This document shows positions 1-8,886 of a stretch of 64,000 nt of DNA, one piece after another; the stretch's first letter is position 1; the number at the start of each line of letters is the position of its first letter. Made by a program: the position numbers and the translations under genes. The notes under the pieces were generated by a model. The model worked only from the letters and a program-made list of their open reading frames with translations. It searched no databases and was not told the origin of the DNA. This DNA comes from Paraburkholderia humisilvae (GTDB lineage: Bacteria; Pseudomonadota; Gammaproteobacteria; Burkholderiales; Burkholderiaceae). The stretch covers positions 1 through 64,000 of the forward strand of contig NZ_CADIKH010000037.1 of assembly GCF_902859855.1 (NCBI RefSeq), read 5' to 3'.

Positions 1-152
1 ACAAGGCCTCGAAGATCGCCCACCATGCGATGGACCACGACCAGACGCTCAGGCAGGCAGCGCTCGAACTCGGTTTCGTCACCGAAGCGGAGTTCGATCG
101 CATTGTCGATGCCCGCAAGATGGTCAAGCCGTATGTCGCCACTGAACAATGA
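1..152 (+). CDS. Class II fumarase/aspartase family protein, C-terminal end (partial)
   Basis: Only the last 49 codons are in the window; the reading frame starts at base 3 and ends at a TGA at 150-152. The tail (KASKIAHHAM ... LGFVTEAEFD ... KMVKPYVATEQ) has the look of the C-terminal domain of the FumC/AspA superfamily, in which a helical tail follows the lyase core. FumC interconverts fumarate and malate; AspA deaminates aspartate to fumarate. The fragment does not separate the two, although the FVTEAEFD...KMV pattern reads more like FumC. It lies 10 bases upstream of the malic enzyme start on the same strand, so the two are probably co-transcribed and would form a fumarate/malate to pyruvate route. 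Confidence 0.6.
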   Translation, partial: KASKIAHHAMDHDQTLRQAALELGFVTEAEFDRIVDARKMVKPYVATEQ

Positions 153-162
153 GGAGGTTTCG

Positions 163-1797
163 ATGAGCACGCAGCAACCCACACTCGCCGGTTACGAGCT
201 TCTACGCTACCCGCACCTGAACAAGGGCACCGCATTCACCGACGCTGAACGGCGCACTTATCACCTGGAAGGATTATTACCGCCGGGCTATCGCACGCTG
301 GAATTGCAGATTGCGCGCGTCCATTCGGAGCTTGCGCATCTGGACGGCGACCTGCAGAAGTATCTCTATCTGTCAGACCTTCAGTCGCGCAATGAAACGA
401 TGTTCTATGCGACGTTAATGTCGGACCCTTCGCGCTTCATGCCGATCGTCTATACGCCGACGGTCGGCGAGGCCTGCCAGAAGTTTGATCACATCTATCG
501 CGGCGCACGCGGCATGTACCTGCCGATCTCCGCGCGCGGCCGCATCAAGGCACTGCTGCAAAACTGGCCAGAGAAGGATGTGCGGTTTATCGTCGTGACC
601 GACGGCGAACGCATTCTCGGCCTCGGCGACCTCGGCATCGGCGGCATGGGCATTCCGATCGGCAAGCTGTCGCTTTACACCGCGTGCGCCGGCGTGCCAC
701 CGCAGTACTGCATGCCGGTGACGCTCGACGTCGGCACCAACAACCATGAACTGCTGGAAGACCCGCTTTATCTCGGCCTGCGCCACGAGCGTGTACGCGG
801 CGACGAATATCGCGCATTCGTCGGTGAATTCATTGATGCGGTGCAAGCGCTGTTTCCGAAATGCTGCGTGCAGTGGGAAGACTTCGCAAACTTCAATGCG
901 GTGCCGCTGCTCGCGCACTACAAGGACAAGCTCTGCACCTATAACGACGACATTCAGGGCACCGCGGCGGTCGCACTTGCCGGTATCTTCGGCGCATTGC
1001 GAATTTCGGGCGGGAAGCTGACTGACCAACGTTTTCTGTTTCTGGGCGGCGGTTCGGCCGCAACCGGTATTGCCGAGCTGATCAGCGAAGCGATGACGCT
1101 GGAAGGACTGACCATCGACGAAGCGCGGGCGCGGCACGCGTTATTCGATGTGCACGGGTTGATGGTCAGGTCGCGTAGCGACCTTGCGGATTTCCAGAAG
1201 CCGTTCGCCGTGGACCACGCGCCGCTCGACAAATTCGTCGATGCGGTGAAGGCGCTGAAGCCCACCGGCATCATCGGTGTCAGCACGGTGCCGAAGCTGT
1301 TTAACCAGCAAGTGATCGAAGCGATGAGCGAGCTCAACGAACGGCCGATCATCTTCCCATACTCGAATCCGACCTCGCGTTCCGAATGCACGGCGGAAGA
1401 AGCCTATACATGGTCGAACGGGAACGCCATTTTCGCGAGCGGCAGTCCGTTTCCTCCGGTCACGCTTCACGATGGTCGCACGTTCGTGCCGGGGCAAGGA
1501 AACAATGTGTATATCTTCCCGGCGATGGGAATGGCCGTCTATGCGACCGAAGCGACACGCGTCACGGAGGAGATGTTTATCGTCGCGGCAAAGGCGGTAG
1601 CGGAGCAGGTCTCCGAGGAAAGTCTCGAGACCGGATTGATCTATCCGCCTCAGGCGAAGATTCTGGACGCATCGCTGCATGTGGCGGCACGGGTCGCCGA
1701 ACACATCTTTGACAAAAACCTGGCTCGTGTGCCGCGCCCGAAAGACATCGAGGCCTATATCAGGGAACGCGCGTACAAGCCGGCCTATACAGCGTGA
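163..1797 (+). CDS. maeA: NAD-dependent malic enzyme (oxaloacetate-decarboxylating), MaeA/SfcA type
   Basis: Converts malate to pyruvate and CO2 with reduction of NAD in the cytoplasm. The product is 544 residues, close to the roughly 565 of E. coli MaeA. Family landmarks are visible: YTPTVGEACQKF near residue 90, LGLGDLGIGGMGIPIGK near 150, the malic enzyme signature with CTYNDDIQGTAAVALAG near 260, and a Rossmann motif LFLGGGSAATGIAELI near 295. I chose ATG 163 because GAGGAG lies just upstream and the protein then begins like family members; the frame is open further upstream but runs into the preceding gene. It follows the fumarase/aspartase-type gene by 10 bases. Use of NAD rather than NADP is inferred from the short single-domain form, which lacks the phosphotransacetylase-like extension of MaeB. 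Confidence 0.9.
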   Translation: MSTQQPTLAGYELLRYPHLNKGTAFTDAERRTYHLEGLLPPGYRTLELQIARVHSELAHLDGDLQKYLYLSDLQSRNETMFYATLMSDPSRFMPIVYTPTVGEACQKFDHIYRGARGMYLPISARGRIKALLQNWPEKDVRFIVVTDGERILGLGDLGIGGMGIPIGKLSLYTACAGVPPQYCMPVTLDVGTNNHELLEDPLYLGLRHERVRGDEYRAFVGEFIDAVQALFPKCCVQWEDFANFNAVPLLAHYKDKLCTYNDDIQGTAAVALAGIFGALRISGGKLTDQRFLFLGGGSAATGIAELISEAMTLEGLTIDEARARHALFDVHGLMVRSRSDLADFQKPFAVDHAPLDKFVDAVKALKPTGIIGVSTVPKLFNQQVIEAMSELNERPIIFPYSNPTSRSECTAEEAYTWSNGNAIFASGSPFPPVTLHDGRTFVPGQGNNVYIFPAMGMAVYATEATRVTEEMFIVAAKAVAEQVSEESLETGLIYPPQAKILDASLHVAARVAEHIFDKNLARVPRPKDIEAYIRERAYKPAYTA

Positions 1798-2173
1798 TCA
1801 AAGCGGCGCCCATGCGGCGCCGCTCCCATCTTGCACGTTGATTAAGTGACCCCGTGAAACGTTAATTATCCTTACCAATTCACTGTTACTCTCAATCATG
1901 CCGACCGGACAATTCGTATCGTGTCCTTGAACAATTCGGCTTCATCTACCAGAATGACTTACGAAACACTTCATCCCTGATAGCAAGTATTGCTGGCAAC
2001 GTGGATTGCAATAGCAAGAATCCCGTGTGCGCTTGTCAGTCCGTCGCGCTTATTTAGCATTCGGAATTAACTAGCCGAATTACACATGTCCTTGTGCAGG
2101 GTCTGCGTCCGAACGATGCCCATAAGGCGGAGATCGGCGCGGGACTCGCATGCGCCAGTCGCAGGGAGGAGAC
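1798..2173. other. Intergenic leader between malic enzyme and arcD
   Basis: 376 bases without a gene. It holds the hairpin at 1802-1824 and, from about 1860, AT-richer DNA that probably carries the arc operon promoter. There are small dyads: AGCAA-GTA-TTGCT at 1982-1994 and TTGC-AATA-GCAA around 2006-2017. I could not find a full FNR/Anr box or a convincing ArgR box. Confidence 0.5.
1802..1824 (+). terminator. Hairpin terminator after malic enzyme gene
   Basis: A perfect 9-bp stem AGCGGCGCC / GGCGCCGCT with a 5-base loop begins 5 bases after the malic enzyme stop. No U-tract follows, so termination efficiency is uncertain, but position and GC-rich stem fit a transcription end between the malic enzyme gene and the arc operon. 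Confidence 0.6.
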
Positions 2174-3631
2174 ATGAACGAAGCAACGGGTGTCACTCAC
2201 GCGGAGCCCACCACGCATAAGCTCAGGCTTGGTGCGCTCACTGCGCTGGTCATCGGCTCGATGGTCGGCGGAGGCATTTTCTCCTTACCGCAGAACATGG
2301 CCAATAGCGCCGATGTCGGCGCGGTGGTGATCGGATGGGTCATCACCGGCATCGGCATGCTGATGCTCGCGTTCGTGTTCCAGACTCTCGCGATCCGCAA
2401 ACCCGATCTCGATGGCGGCGTCTATGCCTATGCGCAGGCCGGCTTCGGCGATTACATGGGTTTCTCATCCGCCTGGGGATACTGGATCAGCGCGTGGCTG
2501 GGAAATGTCGGCTACTTCGTTTTGCTCTTTAGCACGCTTGGCTACTTCTTCCCGATATTCGGCGAGGGGAACACCGTCATTGCGATCGTTTGCGCATCGG
2601 TGCTGTTGTGGTGTGTGCATGCGCTCGTGTTGCGCGGCATCAAGGAAGCGGCGTTTATCAATCAGGTTACGACGGTGGCCAAGATCGTGCCGCTCGTGCT
2701 GTTTATCGTGATCTGCTTCTTCGCATTCAAGCTCGACATTTTTACCGCGGACGTATGGGGCAAATCCAATCCGCAACTCGGCAGCGTGATGAATCAGGTG
2801 CGCAACATGATGCTCGTGACGGTGTGGGTATTCGTCGGCATCGAAGGTGCGAGCATTTTTTCAGCGCGCGCAGAAAGACGCAGCGACGTGGGTCGAGCAA
2901 CCGTGATCGGCTTCCTGACGGTGCTGCTGGTGCTGGTGCTGGTCAACGTGCTTTCGCTCGGCATCATGACGCAACCGGATCTGGCCAAGCTTCAGAATCC
3001 GTCGATGGCGGGCGTGCTCGAACACGTCGTCGGCCATTGGGGCGCGATATTGATCAGCGTCGGCCTCGTCATTTCGCTTGCCGGCGCGTTGCTGTCATGG
3101 GTGCTGCTATGTGCGGAGATTCTGTTCTCCGCGGCAAAGGATCACACCATGCCCGCGTTTCTTCGCAGGGAAAACGCGAACAACGTACCAGCCAATGCGT
3201 TGTGGCTCACCAATGCGATGGTGCAGGTCTTTTTGATCATCACGCTGTTTTCGAAGGGCACCTATCTGTCGCTGATCTACCTCGCGACGTCGATGATCCT
3301 GGTGCCGTATCTGTGGTCCGTTTCGTATGCGTTTCTGCTCGCGATTCGCGGCGAAGGCTACGAGAAGGTCGCCGCATCGGTGCGCAACAAGGACCTGATC
3401 ATTGCGGGAATCGCGGTGATCTATGCGGTATGGCTGCTTTACGCGGGCGGCGTTAAATACCTGTTGCTGTCGGCGCTGCTTTACGCGCCGGGCGCCATTC
3501 TGTTTGCAAAAGCCAAGCGCGAAAGCGGCCGGCCCGTTTTCACATCGATTGAAAAAGTGGTTTTTGCCGCCGTCGTGATTGCAGCGGTCGTTGCGGCATT
3601 CGGACTCTACAAGGGGTTCCTGACGCTCTGA
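2174..3631 (+). CDS. arcD: Arginine/ornithine antiporter ArcD (APA family)
   Basis: Inner-membrane exchanger that imports arginine and exports ornithine for the arginine deiminase pathway. The product is 485 residues (Pseudomonas ArcD is of similar size), with about a dozen hydrophobic segments and the amino acid/polyamine antiporter start region, IGSMVGGGIFSLPQNMA, near residue 25. I chose ATG 2174 because GGGAGGAG precedes it at a good distance; an in-frame ATG at 2150 lacks such a site. It is the first gene of arcDABC, 21 bases before arcA, so the transporter and the three enzymes are made together. Confidence 0.9.
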   Translation: MNEATGVTHAEPTTHKLRLGALTALVIGSMVGGGIFSLPQNMANSADVGAVVIGWVITGIGMLMLAFVFQTLAIRKPDLDGGVYAYAQAGFGDYMGFSSAWGYWISAWLGNVGYFVLLFSTLGYFFPIFGEGNTVIAIVCASVLLWCVHALVLRGIKEAAFINQVTTVAKIVPLVLFIVICFFAFKLDIFTADVWGKSNPQLGSVMNQVRNMMLVTVWVFVGIEGASIFSARAERRSDVGRATVIGFLTVLLVLVLVNVLSLGIMTQPDLAKLQNPSMAGVLEHVVGHWGAILISVGLVISLAGALLSWVLLCAEILFSAAKDHTMPAFLRRENANNVPANALWLTNAMVQVFLIITLFSKGTYLSLIYLATSMILVPYLWSVSYAFLLAIRGEGYEKVAASVRNKDLIIAGIAVIYAVWLLYAGGVKYLLLSALLYAPGAILFAKAKRESGRPVFTSIEKVVFAAVVIAAVVAAFGLYKGFLTL

Positions 3632-3652
3632 TTCTGTGATGGGAGAAACGCG

Positions 3653-4906
3653 ATGAGTACCGAGGTCAATAAGCTGGGTGCCTATTCCGAGGTCGGCAAG
3701 CTACGCAAGGTGATGGTTTCGTCGCCTGGACTCGCGCATCAGCGGCTCACACCTAGCAACTGCGACGAGCTCCTGTTCGACGACGTGATCTGGGTCAGCC
3801 AGGCAAAGCGCGACCATTTCGACTTCGTGACCAAGATGCGCGAGCGCGGCGTCGAGGTGCTCGACGTGCACAACCTGCTGACGCAGACGCTCGATAACCC
3901 GGAAGCCCGCACCTGGGTGCTGGATCGCAGAATCAACGACGATACCGTCGGCGTGGGCTTGAGCAATGAAGTGCGCTCGTGGATGAACGAACTGGAGTCG
4001 CGCAGGCTCGCCGAATTCCTGATCGGCGGCGCGTCGATCGACGACATCCCAGCCAGCGATGCGCCTGTCGTCAAGCTATTTCGCGAATACATCGGCTATT
4101 CGAGCTTCCTGTTGTCACCGCTGCCGAACATGGTGTTTACCCGCGATACGACTTGCTGGATCTACGGCGGCGTGACGCTCAATCCGATGTATTGGCCGGC
4201 CCGGCGCAGGGAGACGCTGCTCGCCAGCGCGATCTACAAGTTCCACCCGAGCTTCGTGAATCAGGACTTTGAAGTCTGGTACGGCGACCCTGACAAGGAT
4301 CACGGCGCATCGACACTGGAAGGCGGCGACGTGATGCCGATTGGCAAAGGCGTCGTGCTGATCGGCATGGGCGAGCGTACGTCGCGCCAGGCCATCGGCC
4401 AGGTCGCACGCGCGCTATTCGCAAAGGGCGCGGCCCAGCAGGTAATGGTCGCGGGGCTGCCGAAATCACGGGCCGCGATGCACCTCGATACGGTCTTCAG
4501 CTTCTGCGACCGCGACCTCGTCACGATCTTCCCCGAAGTGGTCAATCAGATCATCACCTTCTCGCTCAGGCCCGATGAGAAAAGCGCCTATGGCATGAGC
4601 ATCCAGCGCGAAGACAAGCCGTTTGTCAAAGCCGTCGGCGATGCGCTGGGCCTGAAGGAACTGCGCGTCGTCGAAACGGGCGGCAACTCGTTCGCCGCGG
4701 AGCGTGAACAATGGGACGACGGTAACAACATGGTCTGTGTCGAGCCCGGCGTGGTGATCGGCTACGACCGCAATACGTTTACCAACACGCTGCTACGCAA
4801 GGCCGGTGTCGAAGTGATCACGATCACCGCCAGCGAACTGGGCCGCGGACGCGGCGGCGGCCACTGCATGACCTGCCCGGTTCAGCGCGACGCGGTCGAT
4901 TACTGA
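3653..4906 (+). CDS. arcA: Arginine deiminase
   Basis: Hydrolyses L-arginine to citrulline and ammonia, the first step of the deiminase pathway. The length of 417 residues matches bacterial ArcA. The start GAYSEVGKLRKVMV is typical, the substrate-site stretch PNMVFTRDTT is present near residue 160, and the catalytic cysteine lies in GGGHCMTCPVQRD near the C-terminus (Cys405). A ribosome site (GGGAGAAACG) precedes ATG 3653. It sits between arcD and arcB in the order also found in Pseudomonas. Ammonia release can also buffer acid stress, a known role of the pathway. Confidence 0.96.
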   Translation: MSTEVNKLGAYSEVGKLRKVMVSSPGLAHQRLTPSNCDELLFDDVIWVSQAKRDHFDFVTKMRERGVEVLDVHNLLTQTLDNPEARTWVLDRRINDDTVGVGLSNEVRSWMNELESRRLAEFLIGGASIDDIPASDAPVVKLFREYIGYSSFLLSPLPNMVFTRDTTCWIYGGVTLNPMYWPARRRETLLASAIYKFHPSFVNQDFEVWYGDPDKDHGASTLEGGDVMPIGKGVVLIGMGERTSRQAIGQVARALFAKGAAQQVMVAGLPKSRAAMHLDTVFSFCDRDLVTIFPEVVNQIITFSLRPDEKSAYGMSIQREDKPFVKAVGDALGLKELRVVETGGNSFAAEREQWDDGNNMVCVEPGVVIGYDRNTFTNTLLRKAGVEVITITASELGRGRGGGHCMTCPVQRDAVDY

Positions 4907-4943
4907 AGCGTTAGCACGACATTTCATTCGACGGAGACGACTC

Positions 4944-5954
4944 ATGGCCTTCAATCTGCGAAATCGTAGCCTACTCAGTCTGATGCATCACAGCACGCGC
5001 GATTTACTCTATCTGCTCGATCTGTCGCGCGACCTCAAGCGCGCCAAGTATGCAGGCACGGAGCAGCAGCACCTGTGTCGCAAGGAGATTGCGCTGATCT
5101 TCGAAAAAACATCCACGCGCACGCGTTGCGCGTTCGAAGTCGCCGCGCACGATCAGGGGGCGAATGTCACGTACATCGACCCGACGTCGTCGCAAATCGG
5201 GCACAAGGAGAGCATGAAGGATACCGCTCGCGTGCTAGGCCGCATGTACGACGCGATCGAGTATCGTGGCTTTAGCCAGGAGATTGTCGAAGAACTCGCG
5301 CACTATGCAGGGGTACCGGTCTTCAATGGCCTGACCGACGAGTATCACCCGACGCAAATGCTTGCCGACGTGCTGACCATGCGCGAACACGCGGACAAAC
5401 CGCTTCACGACATCAGCTATACGTATCTCGGCGATGCGCGCAACAACATGGGCAATTCGTTGCTGCTGATCGGCGCAAAGCTCGGCATGGAAGTGCGCAT
5501 CGGCGCGCCGAAGTCGCTATGGCCCAGCAAGGAACATATCGCGGCCTGCGAGAAGTTCGCAAAGGCAAGCGGCGCGCGCATGAAACTGACTGAAGATCCG
5601 AAAGAAGCGGTGAAAGGGGTGGACTTCATCCACACGGACGTATGGGTGTCGATGGGCGAGCCCGTCGAAGCATGGGACGAGCGCATCAAGGAATTGCTGC
5701 CGTACCAGGTCAATATGGCGTTGCTCCAATCGACCGGTAACCCGCGCACGAAGTTCATGCACTGCCTGCCTGCGTTCCACAATAGCGAAACGAAGGTCGG
5801 CAAACAGATCGCGGAACGGTATCCGCATCTGGCGAACGGCATCGAAGTAACGGAAGACGTATTCGAATCCGACTACAACATCGCATTCGAACAGGCGGAA
5901 AACCGGATGCATACGATCAAGGCGATTCTCGTCTCGACGTTGGCCGACATCTGA
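4944..5954 (+). CDS. arcB: Ornithine carbamoyltransferase, catabolic
   Basis: Phosphorolyses citrulline to ornithine and carbamoyl phosphate. The length of 336 residues equals that of catabolic OTCases. The carbamoyl-phosphate loop STRTRCAFEV is near residue 55, the ornithine-binding region NGLTDEYHPTQMLADVLTM near 125-145, and HCLPAFHN near 272. ATG 4944 is preceded by a GGAGA-type site. The catabolic assignment rests on the operon context: it lies between arcA and arcC, where an anabolic ArgF would not be expected. Confidence 0.94.
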   Translation: MAFNLRNRSLLSLMHHSTRDLLYLLDLSRDLKRAKYAGTEQQHLCRKEIALIFEKTSTRTRCAFEVAAHDQGANVTYIDPTSSQIGHKESMKDTARVLGRMYDAIEYRGFSQEIVEELAHYAGVPVFNGLTDEYHPTQMLADVLTMREHADKPLHDISYTYLGDARNNMGNSLLLIGAKLGMEVRIGAPKSLWPSKEHIAACEKFAKASGARMKLTEDPKEAVKGVDFIHTDVWVSMGEPVEAWDERIKELLPYQVNMALLQSTGNPRTKFMHCLPAFHNSETKVGKQIAERYPHLANGIEVTEDVFESDYNIAFEQAENRMHTIKAILVSTLADI

Positions 5955-6036
5955 TTGCGTCGGGCCTCGCTCCAGTCTGCGCAGCCGTGTGGCGCTACGG
6001 CCCCTGCGGCTGCGCGCAATTTCGGAGGGATCTATC

Positions 6037-6975
6037 GTGCGCCTAGTGATTGCTTTGGGCGGTAACGCGCTATTGCAGCGCGGCCAGCCGATGACGGATA
6101 GCCAGCAGCGCGACAATGTGAGGATCGCCGCCGCGCAAATTGCGAAAGTCGCACCAGGCAACGAGCTCGTGGTTGCGCACGGCAACGGTCCGCAAGTCGG
6201 TCTGCTTGCGCTGCAAAGCGCGGCCTACAAGGAGGTCACGCCTTATCCGCTCGATGTGCTCGGCGCACAGACCGAGGGCATGATCGGGTACATGATCGAA
6301 CAGGAATTGGGCAACCTGCTGCCGTTCGAGGTGCCGTTCGCGACCATTCTGACGCAAGTCGAAGTCGATCCCGACGACCCCGCGTTCAAGCGTCCAACCA
6401 AGCCCATCGGGCCGGTTTACACGAAGGAAGAAGCGGAACGCTTCGCAAAGGAAAAAGGCTGGAGCATCGCGCCGGACGGCGACAAGTTTCGTCGCGTGGT
6501 CGCCAGTCCGCGGCCGCACCGAATCTTTGAAATCCGGCCGGTCAAATGGCTGCTCGAGAAAGGCACGATTGTGATCTGCGCGGGCGGCGGCGGCATTCCG
6601 ACTTCCTATGGACCGAATCGTCAGTTGCACGGCGTGGAAGCGGTGATCGACAAGGACCTGTGCTCCGCGCTGCTCGCGCAGGAGCTCGAAGCCGATCTGC
6701 TGATCATTGCCACCGATGTCAACGCAGCGTATGTCGACTGGGGCAAGCCGACACAGAAAGCCATTGCGCGCGCGCACCCGGATGACCTCGATCAGCTCGG
6801 GTTCGCGTCCGGATCGATGGGACCGAAGGTGCAAGCCGCGATGGAGTTCGCGCGCAACACCGGAAATGACGCGGTGATCGGCGCGCTGCCCGATATCGTG
6901 GCGATTGTCGAGCGCGCCGCCGGCACGCGTATCAGCACGCGCGAACATGGGATGCAGTTTTATCCGCCCGCCTAG
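6037..6975 (+). CDS. arcC: Carbamate kinase
   Basis: Transfers phosphate from carbamoyl phosphate to ADP, giving ATP, CO2 and ammonia: the energy-yielding step of the pathway. The product is 312 residues, usual for ArcC. The start VRLVIALGGNALLQRG is the amino-acid-kinase glycine loop, GNGPQVGLLALQ follows near residue 50, and CAGGGGIPTSY and TDVNAAYVDWG mark the nucleotide site. I place the start at GTG 6037, where GGAGG lies 8 bases upstream; the frame is open to a GTG at 5989, but those codons encode an unlikely Arg/Leu tail. Last gene of arcDABC, with a hairpin after its stop. Confidence 0.93.
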   Translation: MRLVIALGGNALLQRGQPMTDSQQRDNVRIAAAQIAKVAPGNELVVAHGNGPQVGLLALQSAAYKEVTPYPLDVLGAQTEGMIGYMIEQELGNLLPFEVPFATILTQVEVDPDDPAFKRPTKPIGPVYTKEEAERFAKEKGWSIAPDGDKFRRVVASPRPHRIFEIRPVKWLLEKGTIVICAGGGGIPTSYGPNRQLHGVEAVIDKDLCSALLAQELEADLLIIATDVNAAYVDWGKPTQKAIARAHPDDLDQLGFASGSMGPKVQAAMEFARNTGNDAVIGALPDIVAIVERAAGTRISTREHGMQFYPPA

Positions 6976-6980
6976 TACCC

Positions 6981-6997
6981 GGGCCCGCGATGGGCCC
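6981..6997. terminator. Short hairpin between convergent arcC and unknown gene
   Basis: GGGCCC-GCGAT-GGGCCC forms a 6-bp stem in the 36-base gap between two convergent genes, so it could end transcription from both sides. There is no clear U-tract. Confidence 0.45.
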
Positions 6998-7011
6998 ACG
7001 CGCACAGACGT

Positions 7012-7899
7012 CTAACGTGCCGGTGCACGGCCAGGTTGCGCGGACGAAGGTGACGGCACGGCGGGCGGTGTGTCAGACGGAGTTTCGCCGCCGGCCGGCG
7101 CCTTTTTTTGTGCGACCGACTGCAGGATGCTGATCAACAGAATGAAGTCGCGGCCTGGATCGGGCATCGACAGGATCGCATGCATCGTCACGCGTGTTGC
7201 CCAGCATGTGTCGCTGGGCGTGGCCTGAGCAGGATTGGCCGAATAGTTTTTGAAGCGTGTCATATCGGATTCATCGCCGCTTAACTGCGCGAACAGCGCA
7301 TGCGCAAGCTGCAGTTTCGCAGCGGCGTACTGCTCGTGCGTGGGCAAAACGATAGGGGCATTGAGCGCGTCACTCACCATCACCTTCGCCAGCAGATCGA
7401 AATATTGCGCGGCGTCCGCATCGGACATTTCGCGCAGCGAGACCCGGTTCATCACGTCGTTCATATCGACAAGGCCAAAGCAATCAACCGGAACCAGTTC
7501 GTCGAGAAACTTCGACAGAAGCTGGACATAACTCAGCCTGTCGGCCGCGGAAAGCCGTACCAGCCCGTTCAGCAGCACCGTTTCCCGCGTCTGCGTATCA
7601 AGAAATAGCCGGCCGAGACCTTGCGCGCCACCCGGAATAGCCGACGCGATAATCGGGTCGTGCCGCATTTTATTAATCCACGTGCGGACGATTTGCGCCT
7701 TGGCGGAATCGGGTTCGATGCCCTGCTCGCGAAACATCTGATCGAAGTAGCGCTGCTCGGACTGCCGCGATAGCCTCGGCAATTCGGCGGCTTGCGGAAC
7801 CAAGACGTCGTCCCAGTCGTAACGCAGTGCCGCGTTAGCGAACGTCGCGGCGAAAAGCGTGACGATGAGCGAGGTCAGGCAAACGGAGAGCCGGTTCAT
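7012..7899 (-). CDS. Exported protein of unknown function (295 aa)
   Basis: Function not recognised. The first about 22 residues (MNRLSVCLTSLIVTLFAATFANA) are a clear Sec signal peptide with an ANA/A cleavage site, so the mature protein is probably periplasmic. The remainder is mainly alpha-helical in character with few cysteines, and ends in a Pro/Ser/Ala-rich tail. ATG 7899 is chosen for the G-rich ribosome site before it and because the signal peptide begins there; the frame is open to 7929. It is the last of three same-strand genes (DUF3300, DUF2950, this), 58 bases after the DUF2950 gene, so it is probably co-transcribed with them. Confidence 0.7.
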   Translation of the reverse strand: MNRLSVCLTSLIVTLFAATFANAALRYDWDDVLVPQAAELPRLSRQSEQRYFDQMFREQGIEPDSAKAQIVRTWINKMRHDPIIASAIPGGAQGLGRLFLDTQTRETVLLNGLVRLSAADRLSYVQLLSKFLDELVPVDCFGLVDMNDVMNRVSLREMSDADAAQYFDLLAKVMVSDALNAPIVLPTHEQYAAAKLQLAHALFAQLSGDESDMTRFKNYSANPAQATPSDTCWATRVTMHAILSMPDPGRDFILLISILQSVAQKKAPAGGETPSDTPPAVPSPSSAQPGRAPAR

Positions 7900-7957
7900 G
7901 CTGCCCCCCCGAAGCGAACGAGGCGGCACAGAGGCCTGTCGCCGCGCGCCGTTCGCA

Positions 7958-8875
7958 TCAAGGCGCGACTTTCGTCCAGCCCGGTCCGGGATCGAACGAC
8001 TTCATGGCGCTTGCGACGGCCGCGCCATCCGGGCCCAGGTCCCGTTGATAGACCTGCCCCGCATGACTCACCATAAAGCTCTTGATGCCCGTGTCGCCAT
8101 ATTTCACGGGCCATGCGACTACCGCGAAGCCGCCGAACAGCCGGCCATGCGTCATATAGTCGTAGGCGCCGCCCGGCGCGTGCGGGCCCTGCGACGTGAG
8201 CAGCTTGTAGTGATAGCCGTGATATCCGGCCTCCCCGGCTTTACGCGCGCCCGCCTTGATAAAGGCTGGGCCGAGCGGACTGGGCGGTTCGTTCGCCTGC
8301 GTCGGCCAATAGAGGCCGTCCTGCTTGCCTGGCGAACTCCTTAGTTTCGACGCATACGCGAGCAAACCGTCTCCGTTGTGATCGGTCGACGCGTATTCGC
8401 GCTGTGCGTCGTAGATCGCGAGCATGGTCTGGATCACCGCGAGCTCGTTGCGTCCGATGCGGCGTGCGCGCATTTCTTCGGCACCCGCATGAGTGTCGAA
8501 GTGCCACCCTTGCGACGACTTCACGAGTGGAATCGGCAACGTCCAACCATCGTTGCCGACTGCAATTCGCGCATGAGTCGCATCGACTGACTGAACCGTA
8601 TGCGATACGCCCCATTCATCGATAAAGCGATCGCGCACGTCGGCGCCGACCGGCGGAATCAGCTGACGGAAGTCCTGGCCGAAGAGCGATTGCAGCCCCG
8701 CTTCCTGATTGTGAATGACCGCATCGCCGAACGCGTCCATCGCCGCTTCCGGAGTACTGAAGTTCTTTTCCGCGTGAGCGGCGGACAGCGTCGCGACGCT
8801 GAACACGCACGCCGCCGCGATCATGCGAAGCGCGCCAGCGAGCGACGCGGATGCAAACCGTAACCATGGCTTCAT
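7958..8875 (-). CDS. DUF2950 family exported protein
   Basis: A 305-residue protein with a signal peptide (cleavage near AHA/EKNF at residue 35) followed by the DUF2950 pattern: FSTPEAAMDAFGDAV, GWHFDTHAGAEEMRARRIGRNEL, then YHGYHYKLLTSQGPHAPGGAYDY and GGFAVVAWPVKYGDTGIKSFMV. DUF2950 proteins have no established biochemical role and are commonly encoded next to DUF3300 genes, as here, 11 bases apart. A strong AGGAGG site precedes ATG 8875. Location is probably periplasm or outer envelope. Confidence 0.85.
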   Translation of the reverse strand: MKPWLRFASASLAGALRMIAAACVFSVATLSAAHAEKNFSTPEAAMDAFGDAVIHNQEAGLQSLFGQDFRQLIPPVGADVRDRFIDEWGVSHTVQSVDATHARIAVGNDGWTLPIPLVKSSQGWHFDTHAGAEEMRARRIGRNELAVIQTMLAIYDAQREYASTDHNGDGLLAYASKLRSSPGKQDGLYWPTQANEPPSPLGPAFIKAGARKAGEAGYHGYHYKLLTSQGPHAPGGAYDYMTHGRLFGGFAVVAWPVKYGDTGIKSFMVSHAGQVYQRDLGPDGAAVASAMKSFDPGPGWTKVAP

Positions 8876-8886
8876 GCTGTCGCCTC

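Noticed and set aside
1838..1851. Possible FNR/Anr site TTGAT-TAAG-TGACC upstream of arcD
   Set aside because: Only one half-site matches TTGAT-N4-ATCAA; the other half does not, and it is over 300 bases from the gene.
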